Shown here one piece after another: positions 38,823-47,902 of a stretch of DNA of 64,000 nucleotides; within the stretch, counting starts at the first letter, position 1, and every line of letters begins with the position of its first letter. The notes under the pieces are model-generated. The model made no database searches, was not told the DNA's origin, and worked only from the letters and a program-made list of their open reading frames with translations. The position numbers and the translations under genes were made by a program. Source of the DNA: Janthinobacterium sp. PAMC25594 (GTDB lineage: Bacteria > Pseudomonadota > Gammaproteobacteria > Burkholderiales > Burkholderiaceae_D). The stretch covers positions 3,906,001 to 3,970,000 of the forward strand of contig NZ_CP080377.1 in the NCBI RefSeq assembly GCF_019443505.1. Reading direction: 5' to 3'.

Positions 38823-39728
38823 CTATTTGGCTTGCGTGACCAGGGAATTGAAATCGTCGATCCAGCCCTGCATGCGCTTGACGGCGTGGGCTTTTTGCGC
38901 CAGCGTGGCGATCTTGATGACCGTCAAGACCATCTGCGCCGTGCTGCTTTCGTAAGCGTCAAAAAAGGCCTTGCGCTCGGAATGTTCCAGGCGCTCGAAA
39001 CTGTCCTTGATCAACGTCGTGATCAAGGTAGCGGCCGCTTCCTTGCCGAGTTTTTCCTGGTTGACTTTCTTGACCAGGTTCAAGACGTTCTGTTGGCGCC
39101 GCATGCGTTCGTCGAGCCAGATCTCATTGTTCAGCGGACGCGCGTCCGAGGCCTTGCGGATGATCGCTTCCTGCTCGCTGCTGAAGCTGCCGAACCACAG
39201 TTCGAATTGCTCCATGGCTTTCTTGTAGCGCAGTTTCTGGCGCTTCTCCTGGTCGCCGCTCAGGTATTTCTTGCGGTAATCATCATTGTTCGACTTGAAC
39301 TTCTTTTCCATCTGCGCGATTTGCTCGGGCTTGAGCGAGCGCGCCAGGTCGGCCAGTTCGGGCGCCGCCTTCAGCAGCAGCGCCTGGGTGCGCTGCTTGA
39401 TCTCGCTGTAGTCGCTCATCAGGTCAGCCTGCGTGATATTGCCTTGCAGCTGCTTCTGGCCCGTGCGCAGGATGTCCACGTAATCCTTCAATTGCGTCTT
39501 GCGGTGCCAGTCGAACAGCTTGTCGATGTCGTCGCGCACCCAGCCCTTCTGGTCGCGGTCCAGGTCGACATATGCGTTCAGCCACCAGTACAGCACGGTA
39601 TCGCCATTGTTGTAGGCCAGGCGCAAGCCGCTGCAGCCGGCCATGACGACGAGCATGAGGGCCAGCACGGCATAAGTAAAACGCCCAAAGGGCGTGGAAG
39701 ACGGGACCTGCGTGTTAAACTTTTTCAT
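38823..39728 (-). CDS. DUF6279 family lipoprotein
   Basis: This is a 301-residue protein with an N-terminal hydrophobic segment and lipobox (LMLVVMAGC, Cys32). The family-typical SGLRLAYNNGDTVLYWWLNAYVDLDRDQKGWVRDDIDKLFDWHR follows. The rest is highly charged and helical (KKFKSNNDDYRKKYLSGDQEKRQKLRYKKAMEQ). Function is unknown; it is probably an envelope lipoprotein. It is divergent from glmU with a 26-base gap between starts, so their promoters must overlap. Confidence 0.85.
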   Translation of the reverse strand: MKKFNTQVPSSTPFGRFTYAVLALMLVVMAGCSGLRLAYNNGDTVLYWWLNAYVDLDRDQKGWVRDDIDKLFDWHRKTQLKDYVDILRTGQKQLQGNITQADLMSDYSEIKQRTQALLLKAAPELADLARSLKPEQIAQMEKKFKSNNDDYRKKYLSGDQEKRQKLRYKKAMEQFELWFGSFSSEQEAIIRKASDARPLNNEIWLDERMRRQQNVLNLVKKVNQEKLGKEAAATLITTLIKDSFERLEHSERKAFFDAYESSTAQMVLTVIKIATLAQKAHAVKRMQGWIDDFNSLVTQAK

Positions 39729-39754
39729 ATTCTTAACTTATAAAATTACGGTCT

Positions 39755-41131
39755 ATGAACGTTGTCATTCTCGCTGCCGGTATGGGCAAACGCATGCAGT
39801 CGGCACTGCCCAAGGTATTGCACCCGTTGGCCGGCAAGCCGCTGTTGTCGCACGTCATCGACACGGCGCGCGGCCTGGCGCCGTCCCGATTATGCGTGAT
39901 TTACGGGCATGGGGGCGCAGCGGTGCTGAAGTTGCTCGACGGCTACAAGACCAGCCATGCTCTGACGATCGACGCCGCCGAGCAAACGCAGCAGTTGGGC
40001 ACCGGCCATGCGGTGCAGCAAGCCGTGTCCTTGCTCGATGACAGCGTGCCGACCCTGATCCTGTACGGCGACGTGCCGCTGACCAGCGCCGCCTCCCTGC
40101 AGCAACTGGTGCAGGCGGCCGGCAAGGACAAGCTGGCCATCCTGACCGTGGAACAGGACGATCCGTTTGGCCTGGGCCGCATCGTGCGCGAGCACGGCGC
40201 CATCGTGCGCATCGTCGAGGAAAAGGATGCCACGCCAGCAGAGCGCGCCATCCGCGAAATCAACAGCGGCATCATGGTCGCGCCCACCGTGCAGCTCAAG
40301 CAATGGCTGTCGGCCTTGTCGAATGACAATGCCCAGGGGGAATACTATCTGACCGATATCGTCGCGCAAGCCGTCGCCGATGGCGTGGCCGTCACCTCGG
40401 CCCACCCGGCTGCCGTGTGGGAAGTGGCGGGCGTCAACAGCAAGGTGCAACTGGCGCAGCTGGAACGCATTCACCAGAACAATATCGCGCAAGCCTTGCT
40501 GGAACGGGGCGTGACCCTGCTGGACCCGGCCCGCATCGACGTGCGCGGCGAACTCATTTGCGGCCGCGATGTCACCATCGACGTCGGCTGCGTGTTTGAA
40601 GGCCGCGTGGAACTGGGCGACGGCGTGCGCGTGGGCGCCAACAACGTCATCATCAACGCCACGGTGGCCGCTGGCGCGCACATCAAGCCGTTCTGCCATA
40701 TCGAGGACGCCGTCGTCGGCGCCGCTTCCATCATCGGCCCCTACGCGCGCCTGCGCCCCGGCACGGTCTTGGCGGAAGACGTGCATATCGGTAACTTCGT
40801 TGAAGTGAAAAACAGCCAGATCGCCGCGCACAGCAAGGCCAATCACCTGGCCTACATCGGCGACGCCACCATCGGCTCGAAGGTCAACATCGGCGCCGGC
40901 ACGATCACTTGCAACTACGATGGTGTAAACAAGTTCCGCACGGTGATTGAAGACGACGTGTTTATCGGCAGCGACAGCCAGCTGATCGCACCCGTCACCG
41001 TCGGCAAGGGCGCCACCTTGGGCGCCGGTACGACCTTGTCGAAAGATGCGCCGGCCGGCAAGCTGACGGTCTCGCGCGCGCGGCAAGTGACCATCGACGG
41101 CTGGACGCGTCCCGTAAAAATCCCCAAGTAA
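39755..41131 (+). CDS. glmU: Bifunctional GlmU (GlcNAc-1-P uridyltransferase / GlcN-1-P acetyltransferase)
   Basis: This is a 458-residue enzyme that makes UDP-GlcNAc for peptidoglycan and LPS. The N-terminal uridyltransferase (about 1-230) begins [29 protein letters not shown]. The C-terminal left-handed beta-helix acetyltransferase (about 250-458) includes [28 protein letters not shown] and [19 protein letters not shown]. Length matches the family. glmS follows 1.3 kb downstream, but a terminator and a regulator gene intervene. Confidence 0.97.
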   Translation: MNVVILAAGMGKRMQSALPKVLHPLAGKPLLSHVIDTARGLAPSRLCVIYGHGGAAVLKLLDGYKTSHALTIDAAEQTQQLGTGHAVQQAVSLLDDSVPTLILYGDVPLTSAASLQQLVQAAGKDKLAILTVEQDDPFGLGRIVREHGAIVRIVEEKDATPAERAIREINSGIMVAPTVQLKQWLSALSNDNAQGEYYLTDIVAQAVADGVAVTSAHPAAVWEVAGVNSKVQLAQLERIHQNNIAQALLERGVTLLDPARIDVRGELICGRDVTIDVGCVFEGRVELGDGVRVGANNVIINATVAAGAHIKPFCHIEDAVVGAASIIGPYARLRPGTVLAEDVHIGNFVEVKNSQIAAHSKANHLAYIGDATIGSKVNIGAGTITCNYDGVNKFRTVIEDDVFIGSDSQLIAPVTVGKGATLGAGTTLSKDAPAGKLTVSRARQVTIDGWTRPVKIPK

Positions 41132-41156
41132 GCGATACCGCCCTCATCCGGCATGA

Positions 41157-41191
41157 CGCCGCCAGCCTGTCCGGGCTGGCGGCGTTTTTTT
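41157..41191 (+). terminator. Terminator of glmU
   Basis: An 11-bp perfect stem CGCCGCCAGCC (41157-41167) / GGCTGGCGGCG (41174-41184) is followed by seven T. Confidence 0.92.
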
Positions 41192-41196
41192 ATGCC

Positions 41197-41767
41197 TGTG
41201 GATAATCCTGTGGAAAGTTGGCTGGCAACCTGGGATAAGTCACCACCTTATTTCCATCAGGTATTTCCACTATATTTTGGAGTGTGGATAAACATGTGAA
41301 CAAGCATGCGGACAAGTGATGGATAAGCCCGGTATAAGCTGCGTATAAACTGTAAAAAACCTGTGGAAAAGACGGGATAAGTTATCCGGCCCAGCTTGGC
41401 GCTCCAGGAGGCAAGCCAGTCTCGCAGACTATGAAAGTATCGTCATATTTTTGTCTGTCCGGATTGTGGATAAGCTTGTGCATAGTTTGCGGATAAGCCA
41501 TGAATAACTTATAAGTCCCTGTATTAAAAGGATATTTAAGGAATTTTTGTAAAGCCTGGCTGTGGGTAAAGCTGTGCAAAAGCCTGTGATTAAAAGGTGG
41601 GCAAGCGATGGATAAGCCGGGATAAGTTTTATCCGGGAAGCGATGCACAATTATTGAGAAGGCTCGCACGAGGCTGGATGTGGCGGCCGTGGAAATCCGT
41701 GATTTTCATACTGTGGATAAACTTGTGCATAAGCGGGAAGAAAGGCCGGGATAAGCGGGGATAACTT
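41197..41767 (+). other. Field of same-orientation DnaA-box-like sequences
   Basis: This 570-bp non-coding stretch between glmU and the Lrp gene has four perfect TGTGGATAA boxes (41197, 41283, 41465, 41712). Counting looser GGATAA cores, there are twelve on the plus strand against two on the minus. Many are followed by AG or AC. No DnaA-trio row like that at 27 kb is seen. A DnaA-titrating or reactivating locus (functionally like datA/DARS) or an accessory origin element is possible. Short ORFs here look like chance. Confidence 0.65.
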
Positions 41768-41782
41768 CTCTGCCAGCAGGGT

Positions 41783-42256
41783 TTACACAGCGATGCGCGT
41801 CTCGAACTTGCTGCGAAACGTGGAAAAATAGCTTTTCACGTTGCGTACATTCGCATGCACGGCAAACAGGCGATGCGCCAGCGCGTGATACGCGGGCATG
41901 TCGGCCACCTGCACCATCAGCACGAAGTCGGGCCCGGGCGAGACGCGGTAGCATTGCAGTACGGCGGGCTCGTCCGCCACGAGCTGCTCGAATTCCGCCA
42001 TGCGTTCAAACGCCTGCACGTCGAGCGTGATTTCCACGATGGCCGTCAGGCGCGCGCCCACCAGCTGCGGCGCGACGATGGCCACTTGCCGCTCGATGAC
42101 GCCGCTTTCCCGTAAATGCTTGACCCTGCGCAAACATGTGGGCGCCGAGACGTGCACCGCTTGCGCCAGCTCGCTGTTGGTTTGCGACGCATCAATTTGC
42201 AAGGCATTCAGGATGCGACGATCGATTTCGTCGAGGGTAATATTGTGCTCGCTCAT
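41783..42256 (-). CDS. Lrp/AsnC-family transcriptional regulator
   Basis: This 157-residue protein starts at 42256 (MSEHNITLDEIDRRILNALQID); an in-frame ATG at 42370 would add an untypical hydrophobic leader. The HTH (NSELAQAVHVSAPTCLRRVKHLRESGVI) and RAM domain (about 75-150, LQCYRVSPGPDFVLMVQVADM) are complete. It is divergent from glmS. Effector and targets are unknown. Confidence 0.9.
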   Translation of the reverse strand: MSEHNITLDEIDRRILNALQIDASQTNSELAQAVHVSAPTCLRRVKHLRESGVIERQVAIVAPQLVGARLTAIVEITLDVQAFERMAEFEQLVADEPAVLQCYRVSPGPDFVLMVQVADMPAYHALAHRLFAVHANVRNVKSYFSTFRSKFETRIAV

Positions 42257-42417
42257 GATTTTGATGAATTGGAAAATATATTGAGTATAAATGAAATAAT
42301 ATTTCATCGTTAAATAGTCATGAAATATTCTGTCAAAAATATAAGGATTTAGAAAGCATATTTCACGCACTCTGCATTAGCATGCGTGCATTGATTAAAT
42401 TTTAGACAGAGGTTTCC

Positions 42418-44247
42418 ATGTGCGGCATCGTCGGCGCGGTAGCGCAACGTAATATCACTCCCATCCTGCTCGAAGGCTTGAAGCGCCTGGAATACCGTGG
42501 CTACGATTCCTGCGGCATCGCCCTGCACGCCGATGGCCGTTTGCAGCGTTCGCGCTCCACCTCGCGCGTGGCCGAGCTGGAAAAGCAGATCGCCGAAGAG
42601 GGCTTGAGCGGTTTTACGGGCATCGCCCACACGCGCTGGGCCACGCATGGCGCCCCTGTCTCGTTCAATGCCCACCCGCACTTTTCCCCAACGGAAGAGA
42701 ACGCCCGCGTGGCGCTGGTGCATAACGGCATCATCGAAAACCACGACGAGCTGCGGGCCGAACTGACGGCCTTGGGTTACGTCTTCCAGAGCCAGACGGA
42801 CACGGAAGTGATCGCCCACCTGGTCGAGCACATGTATAACGGCGACCTGTTCGAAACCGTGCAGCAGGCCGTCAAACGCCTCGACGGCGCGTATGCGATC
42901 GCCGTCTTCTGCCGCGACGAGCCGCACCGCGTGGTGGCCGCGCGCCAGGGCTCGCCCCTGATCGTCGGCCTGGGCAATGGTGAAAACTTTGTCGCGTCCG
43001 ACGCCATGGCGCTGGCCGGCACGACGGACCAGATCATCTACCTGGAAGAAGGCGACGTGGTTGACCTGCAACTGTCGCGCTGCTGGATCGTCGATGTCGA
43101 TGGCAAGCCTGTCGAACGCGAAGTGAAAACCGTGCATGCGCACACGGGCGCGGCCGAGCTGGGCCCATACCGCCACTACATGCAGAAGGAAATTTTTGAA
43201 CAGCCGCGCGCCATCGGCGACACGCTCGAAGGCGTGACGGGCATCATGCCGGAATTGTTCGGCGACAAGGCCTATGCCATCTTCAAGCAGATCGACCGCG
43301 TGCTGATCCTCGCCTGCGGCACCAGCTCGTATGCGGGCATGACGGCGAAATACTGGATCGAAGCGATTGCGAAAGTGCCCGTCAGCGTGGAAGTGGCCAG
43401 CGAATACCGCTACCGCGACAGCGTGCCGCATCCGAACACGCTGGTGGTGACGATTTCGCAAAGCGGCGAAACGGCCGACACCCTGGCCGCCCTGAAACAT
43501 GCGCGCAGCCTGGGCATGTTGCACACCTTGACCATCTGCAACGTGGCCACCAGCGCCATGGTGCGCGAATGCGCGCTGGCCTACATCACGCGTGCCGGCG
43601 TGGAAGTGGGCGTGGCGTCCACCAAGGCGTTTACCACGCAGCTGGCGGGACTGTTCCTGCTGACCCTGTGCCTGGCGCAAGTCAATGGCCGTCTGTCCGA
43701 AGAGCAGGAAGCGGCGCACCTGAAAGCCATGCGTCACCTGCCCGTCGCCATCGCTTCCGTGCTGGCGCTGGAGCCGCAAATCATCGCCTGGTCCGAGGAA
43801 TTCGCACGCAAGGAAAACGCCCTCTTCCTGGGCCGCGGCATGCACTATCCGATCGCCCTGGAAGGCGCGTTAAAACTGAAGGAAATCTCGTACATCCACG
43901 CCGAAGCGTATCCGGCCGGCGAACTGAAACACGGCCCGTTGGCCCTGGTGACGAATGAAATGCCGGTCGTCACCATCGCGCCGAACGACGCCCTGATCGA
44001 AAAGCTCAAATCGAACATGCAGGAAGTGCGCGCCCGCGGCGGCCAGCTGTACGTCTTCGCCGACGTCGACTCGCGCATCAGCTCCGGCGAAGGCTTGCAC
44101 GTGATCCGCCTGCCGGAACACTACGGCGTCCTGTCGCCGATCCTGCACGTGGTCGCCCTGCAATTGCTGGCGTACCACACGGCACTGGCGCGCGGCACGG
44201 ATGTGGACAAGCCGCGCAATCTGGCGAAGTCTGTGACGGTGGAGTAA
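42418..44247 (+). CDS. glmS: Glutamine-fructose-6-phosphate aminotransferase GlmS
   Basis: This is a 609-residue enzyme. The N-terminal glutaminase has the catalytic Cys2 exposed after Met removal ([12 protein letters not shown]). Two SIS isomerase domains follow, with [12 protein letters not shown] and [16 protein letters not shown]. The C-terminus [15 protein letters not shown] is the strictly conserved end whose DNA serves as the TnsD recognition site in attTn7. The enzyme makes glucosamine-6-phosphate, feeding GlmM and GlmU. A decayed IS begins within about 60 bases of the stop. Confidence 0.97.
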   Translation: MCGIVGAVAQRNITPILLEGLKRLEYRGYDSCGIALHADGRLQRSRSTSRVAELEKQIAEEGLSGFTGIAHTRWATHGAPVSFNAHPHFSPTEENARVALVHNGIIENHDELRAELTALGYVFQSQTDTEVIAHLVEHMYNGDLFETVQQAVKRLDGAYAIAVFCRDEPHRVVAARQGSPLIVGLGNGENFVASDAMALAGTTDQIIYLEEGDVVDLQLSRCWIVDVDGKPVEREVKTVHAHTGAAELGPYRHYMQKEIFEQPRAIGDTLEGVTGIMPELFGDKAYAIFKQIDRVLILACGTSSYAGMTAKYWIEAIAKVPVSVEVASEYRYRDSVPHPNTLVVTISQSGETADTLAALKHARSLGMLHTLTICNVATSAMVRECALAYITRAGVEVGVASTKAFTTQLAGLFLLTLCLAQVNGRLSEEQEAAHLKAMRHLPVAIASVLALEPQIIAWSEEFARKENALFLGRGMHYPIALEGALKLKEISYIHAEAYPAGELKHGPLALVTNEMPVVTIAPNDALIEKLKSNMQEVRARGGQLYVFADVDSRISSGEGLHVIRLPEHYGVLSPILHVVALQLLAYHTALARGTDVDKPRNLAKSVTVE

Positions 44248-44306
44248 ACAGGCTGGGGGCTGCTTACTAGAGCTAATAAAGTTGGTCGGGAGCTCGGTGC
44301 CGCGTC

Positions 44307-45139
44307 CTGTCCGTCAGCCGTTCCGCCTATTACGAGGCGCGGCGTCGTTCTGCCAAACTGATTCTGTGCAAAAAAAGCGTTCACCTGAAGGCCGCATTTG
44401 CGGCCAGCCATCAAAGCTATGGAAGCCGTCCCTTGGTCACGGTGATGGCCAACCAGGGAATCAAGATCGGACGCCACAAGATTTGCAGTTTGATGCGCAA
44501 AGCGGCCTTAAGCCCGTCTGGAGGTGCAAATTCATCCATACCACCGACAGCGAGCACGACCTACCAATCGCCGCCAATGTGCTCAATCGGCAGTTCGATC
44601 CGCCAGCGCCGAATATGGCGTATGTGACCGACATCACGTACATCTGCACAGGCGCCGGCTGGGTGTATCTGGCCATCGTGCTCGACCTGTTCGCGCGCAA
44701 GGTCGTGGGGTGGCCCATGGCGCCGAGTATGCCTGCCGAACTGGTCTGCAACGCCTTACATGGCCATCCGCGCCAGCCGTGCCTGGGCCTAGTCGTCCAT
44801 TCCGACCGCGGCAGCCAGTACGCCAGTGCGCTGTATCAGGAACTGCTGGACGAGCACGGCTTTGTTTGCAGTATGAGCCGTAAAGGCAATTGCTGTGACA
44901 CTCAGTCTATTATGGTAGGGAGCGCCATCGCCGAACGCTTCTTCTTGAACCTCAAGACGGAGCGCGTCTGGTAGCGCCAATATGTCAACCATGCCGAGGC
45001 CAAGGCCGACATCACCGATTACATCGTCGGCTTATACAACTGCAAGCGATTGAATTCAGTACTGGACAATCTGCCGCTCGCCGCCTACGAGCGGAAAATG
45101 GCACAAAACGCCCCTATTGTTGTGTCCGAAATTACTTGA
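44307..45139 (+). pseudogene. Decayed IS3-family transposase (OrfB, DDE integrase core)
   Basis: IS3 OrfB sequence is readable but broken. LSVSRSAYYEARRRSAK...GIKIGRHKICSLMRKAAL lies in one frame (44307 to about 44510), and KPVWRCKFIHTTDSEHDLPIAANVLNRQF onward in another. The catalytic-core motifs YVTDITYI and VVHSDRGSQY remain. The NCWDN-type segment before the ERFF Glu is replaced by an inserted CDTQSIMVGSAIAERFF stretch. A stop (TAG 44972-44974) interrupts before RQYVNHAEAKADITDYIVGLYNCKRLN, which runs to the TGA at 45137. OrfA and the left end are missing. It lies directly behind glmS. Confidence 0.88.
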
Positions 45140-45228
45140 CCACAGCACTCGCGATAATCTTGTAGGCGTTTGGTTTTGCAGTCGATCCTGAGAGTTAAGT
45201 AGCTGGCGCGATCTAACCATCTTAAATT

Positions 45229-45786
45229 ATGAAAAATTCAAGCCCTGGGTTAGTTGGAATACCCGCACCACACCGGCACGGCACTTTCGACCAAGAGCCG
45301 TTCGCCGACTATATGCGCCGCTGGCCTGTGCACTTCGCGCACGTACCAGAGGCCGTCATAGAGACGTGGATATACCGGCATTGGAATGACTTTCAGGCAT
45401 GGCTTCCTATGGAGCCCCTGTCTTGGGAATATGCGGTTGTATCTATGTCCAACGAGGAAATCTTGAGTATCGGACACGTCAGCGACTGGCCTAAGACATT
45501 GAGGGGCTGGGGCGACGATCTATTCGATGGCAAGCACCGCCTGAACACCTGGCTTGGTCGGTATATGCTGGCTTCAGGAACCATGCCCGCTCCGATAATA
45601 GTTGCAGTGAATGCGGGCTCGCATGTGCATCCTCGAGAGCACGAGAAGATGCGCGCCCCCTACCAACTCATCGAAGGGCACTTACGGCTCGCGTACCTCC
45701 AAGCAATGATCCGCAGGAAGCATGAAAGCTTGCAACTGTCGCATACCGTAGTTATCGCAACATTTCCGGCCATGCAAGCACGGTAA
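45229..45786 (+). CDS. Unrecognised accessory protein with possible ParB/Srx-like C-terminal motif
   Basis: This 185-residue protein starts with ATG after an AT-rich gap with no strong ribosome binding site. It is rich in Trp in the N-terminal half (MRRWPVHFAHVPEAVIETWIYRHWNDFQAWLP). The C-terminal half, APIIVAVNAG followed by LIEGHLRLAYLQAMIRR, recalls the ParB/sulfiredoxin-type pattern of a strand then (E)GHxRL. This resemblance is suggestive only. GC is lower than in the flanking core genes, and it sits behind a decayed IS in the glmS-downstream island. Confidence 0.6.
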   Translation: MKNSSPGLVGIPAPHRHGTFDQEPFADYMRRWPVHFAHVPEAVIETWIYRHWNDFQAWLPMEPLSWEYAVVSMSNEEILSIGHVSDWPKTLRGWGDDLFDGKHRLNTWLGRYMLASGTMPAPIIVAVNAGSHVHPREHEKMRAPYQLIEGHLRLAYLQAMIRRKHESLQLSHTVVIATFPAMQAR

Positions 45787-45872
45787 GCCCAGCGTAAGAT
45801 GCACGCGCCTTTCCTTCTCTTCAACTGGCAAGGCGTGGTAGCGAGCCAGTCCATCCTAAGTTGAAATCGTAT

Positions 45873-46523
45873 ATGCCGACATCACTTGCCTATCTTTTAG
45901 ATAAATTAAACGATCCTTTTTCATATTTTCCAATTCAGAGTGTGTCCCGATCACTACAGGCTTTGGTTGAAAACACAGACGAAGATTTATTAAATCGGAT
46001 GGGCTCATATGGGGTATCCAGAAAGTATTGGGACGCTCCCAGTGAGATTCTTCACGAAGAAATCGGGCTGCTCATCGGCGCGAACTTCGTGTTGGGCCAG
46101 GCAATGATTACACAAACCGTATCAATTCTTAACAAGATTCGAGAACTGGCTCCACAAACTTGCGAGTTGCCAAACGGTAAAGGACAAATTCTTTCTTTTC
46201 AAGCATCGAAACATATGGGAAGTGGGCTTAGCCATCCGTGCATAGTTGATCTTGGGGCAAACTACTTTAAGCATCACAGTGAATGGCCTGAGCAGTGGAC
46301 ACAATCCGGCGGGAGCGGGCTGCAAGGTAAAACAATTCAAGGATGTGTAGCAATAGGCATGTCGCCTCGGGAAGTAACCGATAATATGTTTGCTGCCTTG
46401 CAAGCTCTCAGCGCAGACGGTAAGAATGTTGAAGCAATTCAAGGGAGTATCGAATTTTGGAGAAACGGCTTAGCAAAACACCTTTACGAAAAACTTGAGA
46501 TAACCGACCCATCTACACTTTGA
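45873..46523 (+). CDS. Hypothetical protein in the glmS-downstream island
   Basis: This 216-residue protein starts at the ATG at 45873 (MPTSLAYLLDKLNDPFSYFPIQSVSRSL); an in-frame TTG lies 12 bases upstream. It is soluble, mixed alpha/beta in composition, with no signal peptide, transmembrane segment or recognised domain. Its base composition is clearly lower in GC than the core genes around it and codon use is relaxed, both signs of recent acquisition. It is on the same strand as the preceding island gene, 86 bases apart. Confidence 0.6.
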   Translation: MPTSLAYLLDKLNDPFSYFPIQSVSRSLQALVENTDEDLLNRMGSYGVSRKYWDAPSEILHEEIGLLIGANFVLGQAMITQTVSILNKIRELAPQTCELPNGKGQILSFQASKHMGSGLSHPCIVDLGANYFKHHSEWPEQWTQSGGSGLQGKTIQGCVAIGMSPREVTDNMFAALQALSADGKNVEAIQGSIEFWRNGLAKHLYEKLEITDPSTL

Positions 46524-46578
46524 AATTGAATCTGCTCCTACGTGTATACCGGGGAAATAACGAAAGGTTTTACAGCGG

Positions 46579-47760
46579 TCATTCGAATGGTCTCGCGAAG
46601 TATGTCAACGCCCAAAGGGCGAGCAGATATACGCTAATTACTGATTGGATTCCAGAAATACTTCTTACCCAGCCGGTAGCGCGTAAAGCAGATTCGGTGG
46701 GTTGAATCCTCGATATCCAATTCCCGAAGCTGAGATCTTTCCAGCCTATACTAGCGGCCGAGAGTAGGCTAAAGTAGAAGGCGGTTAGAATGGCACGGAT
46801 TCCAGTCTTGTGAAGTCGGGCAGGAGTGTTGTTACCAACGCCTTGTTCCAGGCGTTCTTTTGGCCAGACAATCCAAATCCCGGCACCGTTGGTCCTCGAC
46901 AAGGCGAACAGGTACGGAAAAGCGAACGCTATCATTAAGTACGCAAGAATCTTAAGCGGCCGACCCGGTGAGGCGCCAAATTCCGTCGTCAAATCAAACG
47001 CTACAAAGTAGAACCACCTTTCCAGCCTCGACGCGTGTCGCGCCTCCATACGCTTAAGCGCCGCAGTGAGCGCGCGCTCCTGATCGCGCTTACCAGTTTT
47101 CTTAAATTCTTCACGCAACAGTACAAACTGTGACGTTGTGCTTAACGAAGGATCGAGCCGGATCTCAGCCATGTTATGAACCCGAGAAAAGGCTTCTTTA
47201 TCGGGGAGGTTATCCGCGTGGCCAGCGAGCTTTATGTCATAGAGGGCAAAGCGGGTCCTGGCAACATTGGCTTTATCCATATTCGCCCCGGCGATGATAG
47301 CGTAGGACAAGTCGGCGTAAGTTAAGTCAGCACCGCTGAAGTTGGCGTCAACCAGCGCGGCATTCGACATAGATGCACCGCGCGCGACCACGCCAGACAG
47401 ATCTGCGCCCACCAGCTGTGCACCACCCAGGTCCGCGCCACTTAGATTTGCTCCTCGCAAACTCGCACCGTTGAGCCGAGCGTACTTCAGTTGTGCATTT
47501 ACAAGATTCGCATTACAGAGATTCGCCTTTTTTGTATCGTCTCGATTATTAATTTCGATCTGCAAGGCGTTTTCTTCAAGCTTCGTGTAAATTTCCAGCC
47601 ACTGTGTATGTTCATCAAGCAATTTCGCGAGTTCTTCAGGACTCGGATGGCTTCCATCACGGTATTTTCCTATACAAACATTCGCCCCCCATGCTTGCGA
47701 ACATGGGGAGCACAACAAGAGCGCTATTATTGTTACCACTGCCGCCGAATTCCTCCGCAT
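46579..47760 (-). CDS. Pentapeptide-repeat membrane protein
   Basis: This is a 393-residue protein. A Sec signal peptide (VVTIIALLLCSPCSQAWG, about 8-25) is followed by a run of A(N/D)LxxA-type pentapeptides from about residue 78 to 170 (ANLCN ANLVN AQLKY ARLNG ASLRG ANLSG ADLGG). These are predicted to form a right-handed quadrilateral helix. A C-terminal region has three hydrophobic segments (ILAYLMIAFAFPYLFAL, ILTAFYFSLLSAASIGW, VISVYLLALWALTYF). The pairing of a pentapeptide domain with this ending recurs in bacterial membrane proteins of unknown function. Lower GC and location mark it as island cargo. Confidence 0.8.
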   Translation of the reverse strand: MRRNSAAVVTIIALLLCSPCSQAWGANVCIGKYRDGSHPSPEELAKLLDEHTQWLEIYTKLEENALQIEINNRDDTKKANLCNANLVNAQLKYARLNGASLRGANLSGADLGGAQLVGADLSGVVARGASMSNAALVDANFSGADLTYADLSYAIIAGANMDKANVARTRFALYDIKLAGHADNLPDKEAFSRVHNMAEIRLDPSLSTTSQFVLLREEFKKTGKRDQERALTAALKRMEARHASRLERWFYFVAFDLTTEFGASPGRPLKILAYLMIAFAFPYLFALSRTNGAGIWIVWPKERLEQGVGNNTPARLHKTGIRAILTAFYFSLLSAASIGWKDLSFGNWISRIQPTESALRATGWVRSISGIQSVISVYLLALWALTYFARPFE

Positions 47761-47902
47761 ATTTTCTCCTCACTATATTTCGAGTTTAAAGCCGCCTCTG
47801 TCTTCAGCCAGTCTGACAGCCGGAAGGCGGAATGGCGCCAGCCGATTGCGCTTCGCATAGGTGGGTTCAGTAGTTTCCGAGCGGAGATAGCGCCGTCTGG
47901 GC

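Noticed and set aside
41382..41954. Short minus-strand open frames in the DnaA-box field
   Set aside because: No recognisable protein features, and the longest runs into the end of the Lrp gene. The repeated TGTGGATAA text explains the sequence better.
44248..47900. A complete Tn7-like transposon behind glmS
   Set aside because: No tnsA-E, no Cascade or CRISPR component and no obvious Tn7 end repeats. Only a decayed IS3 transposase is seen.
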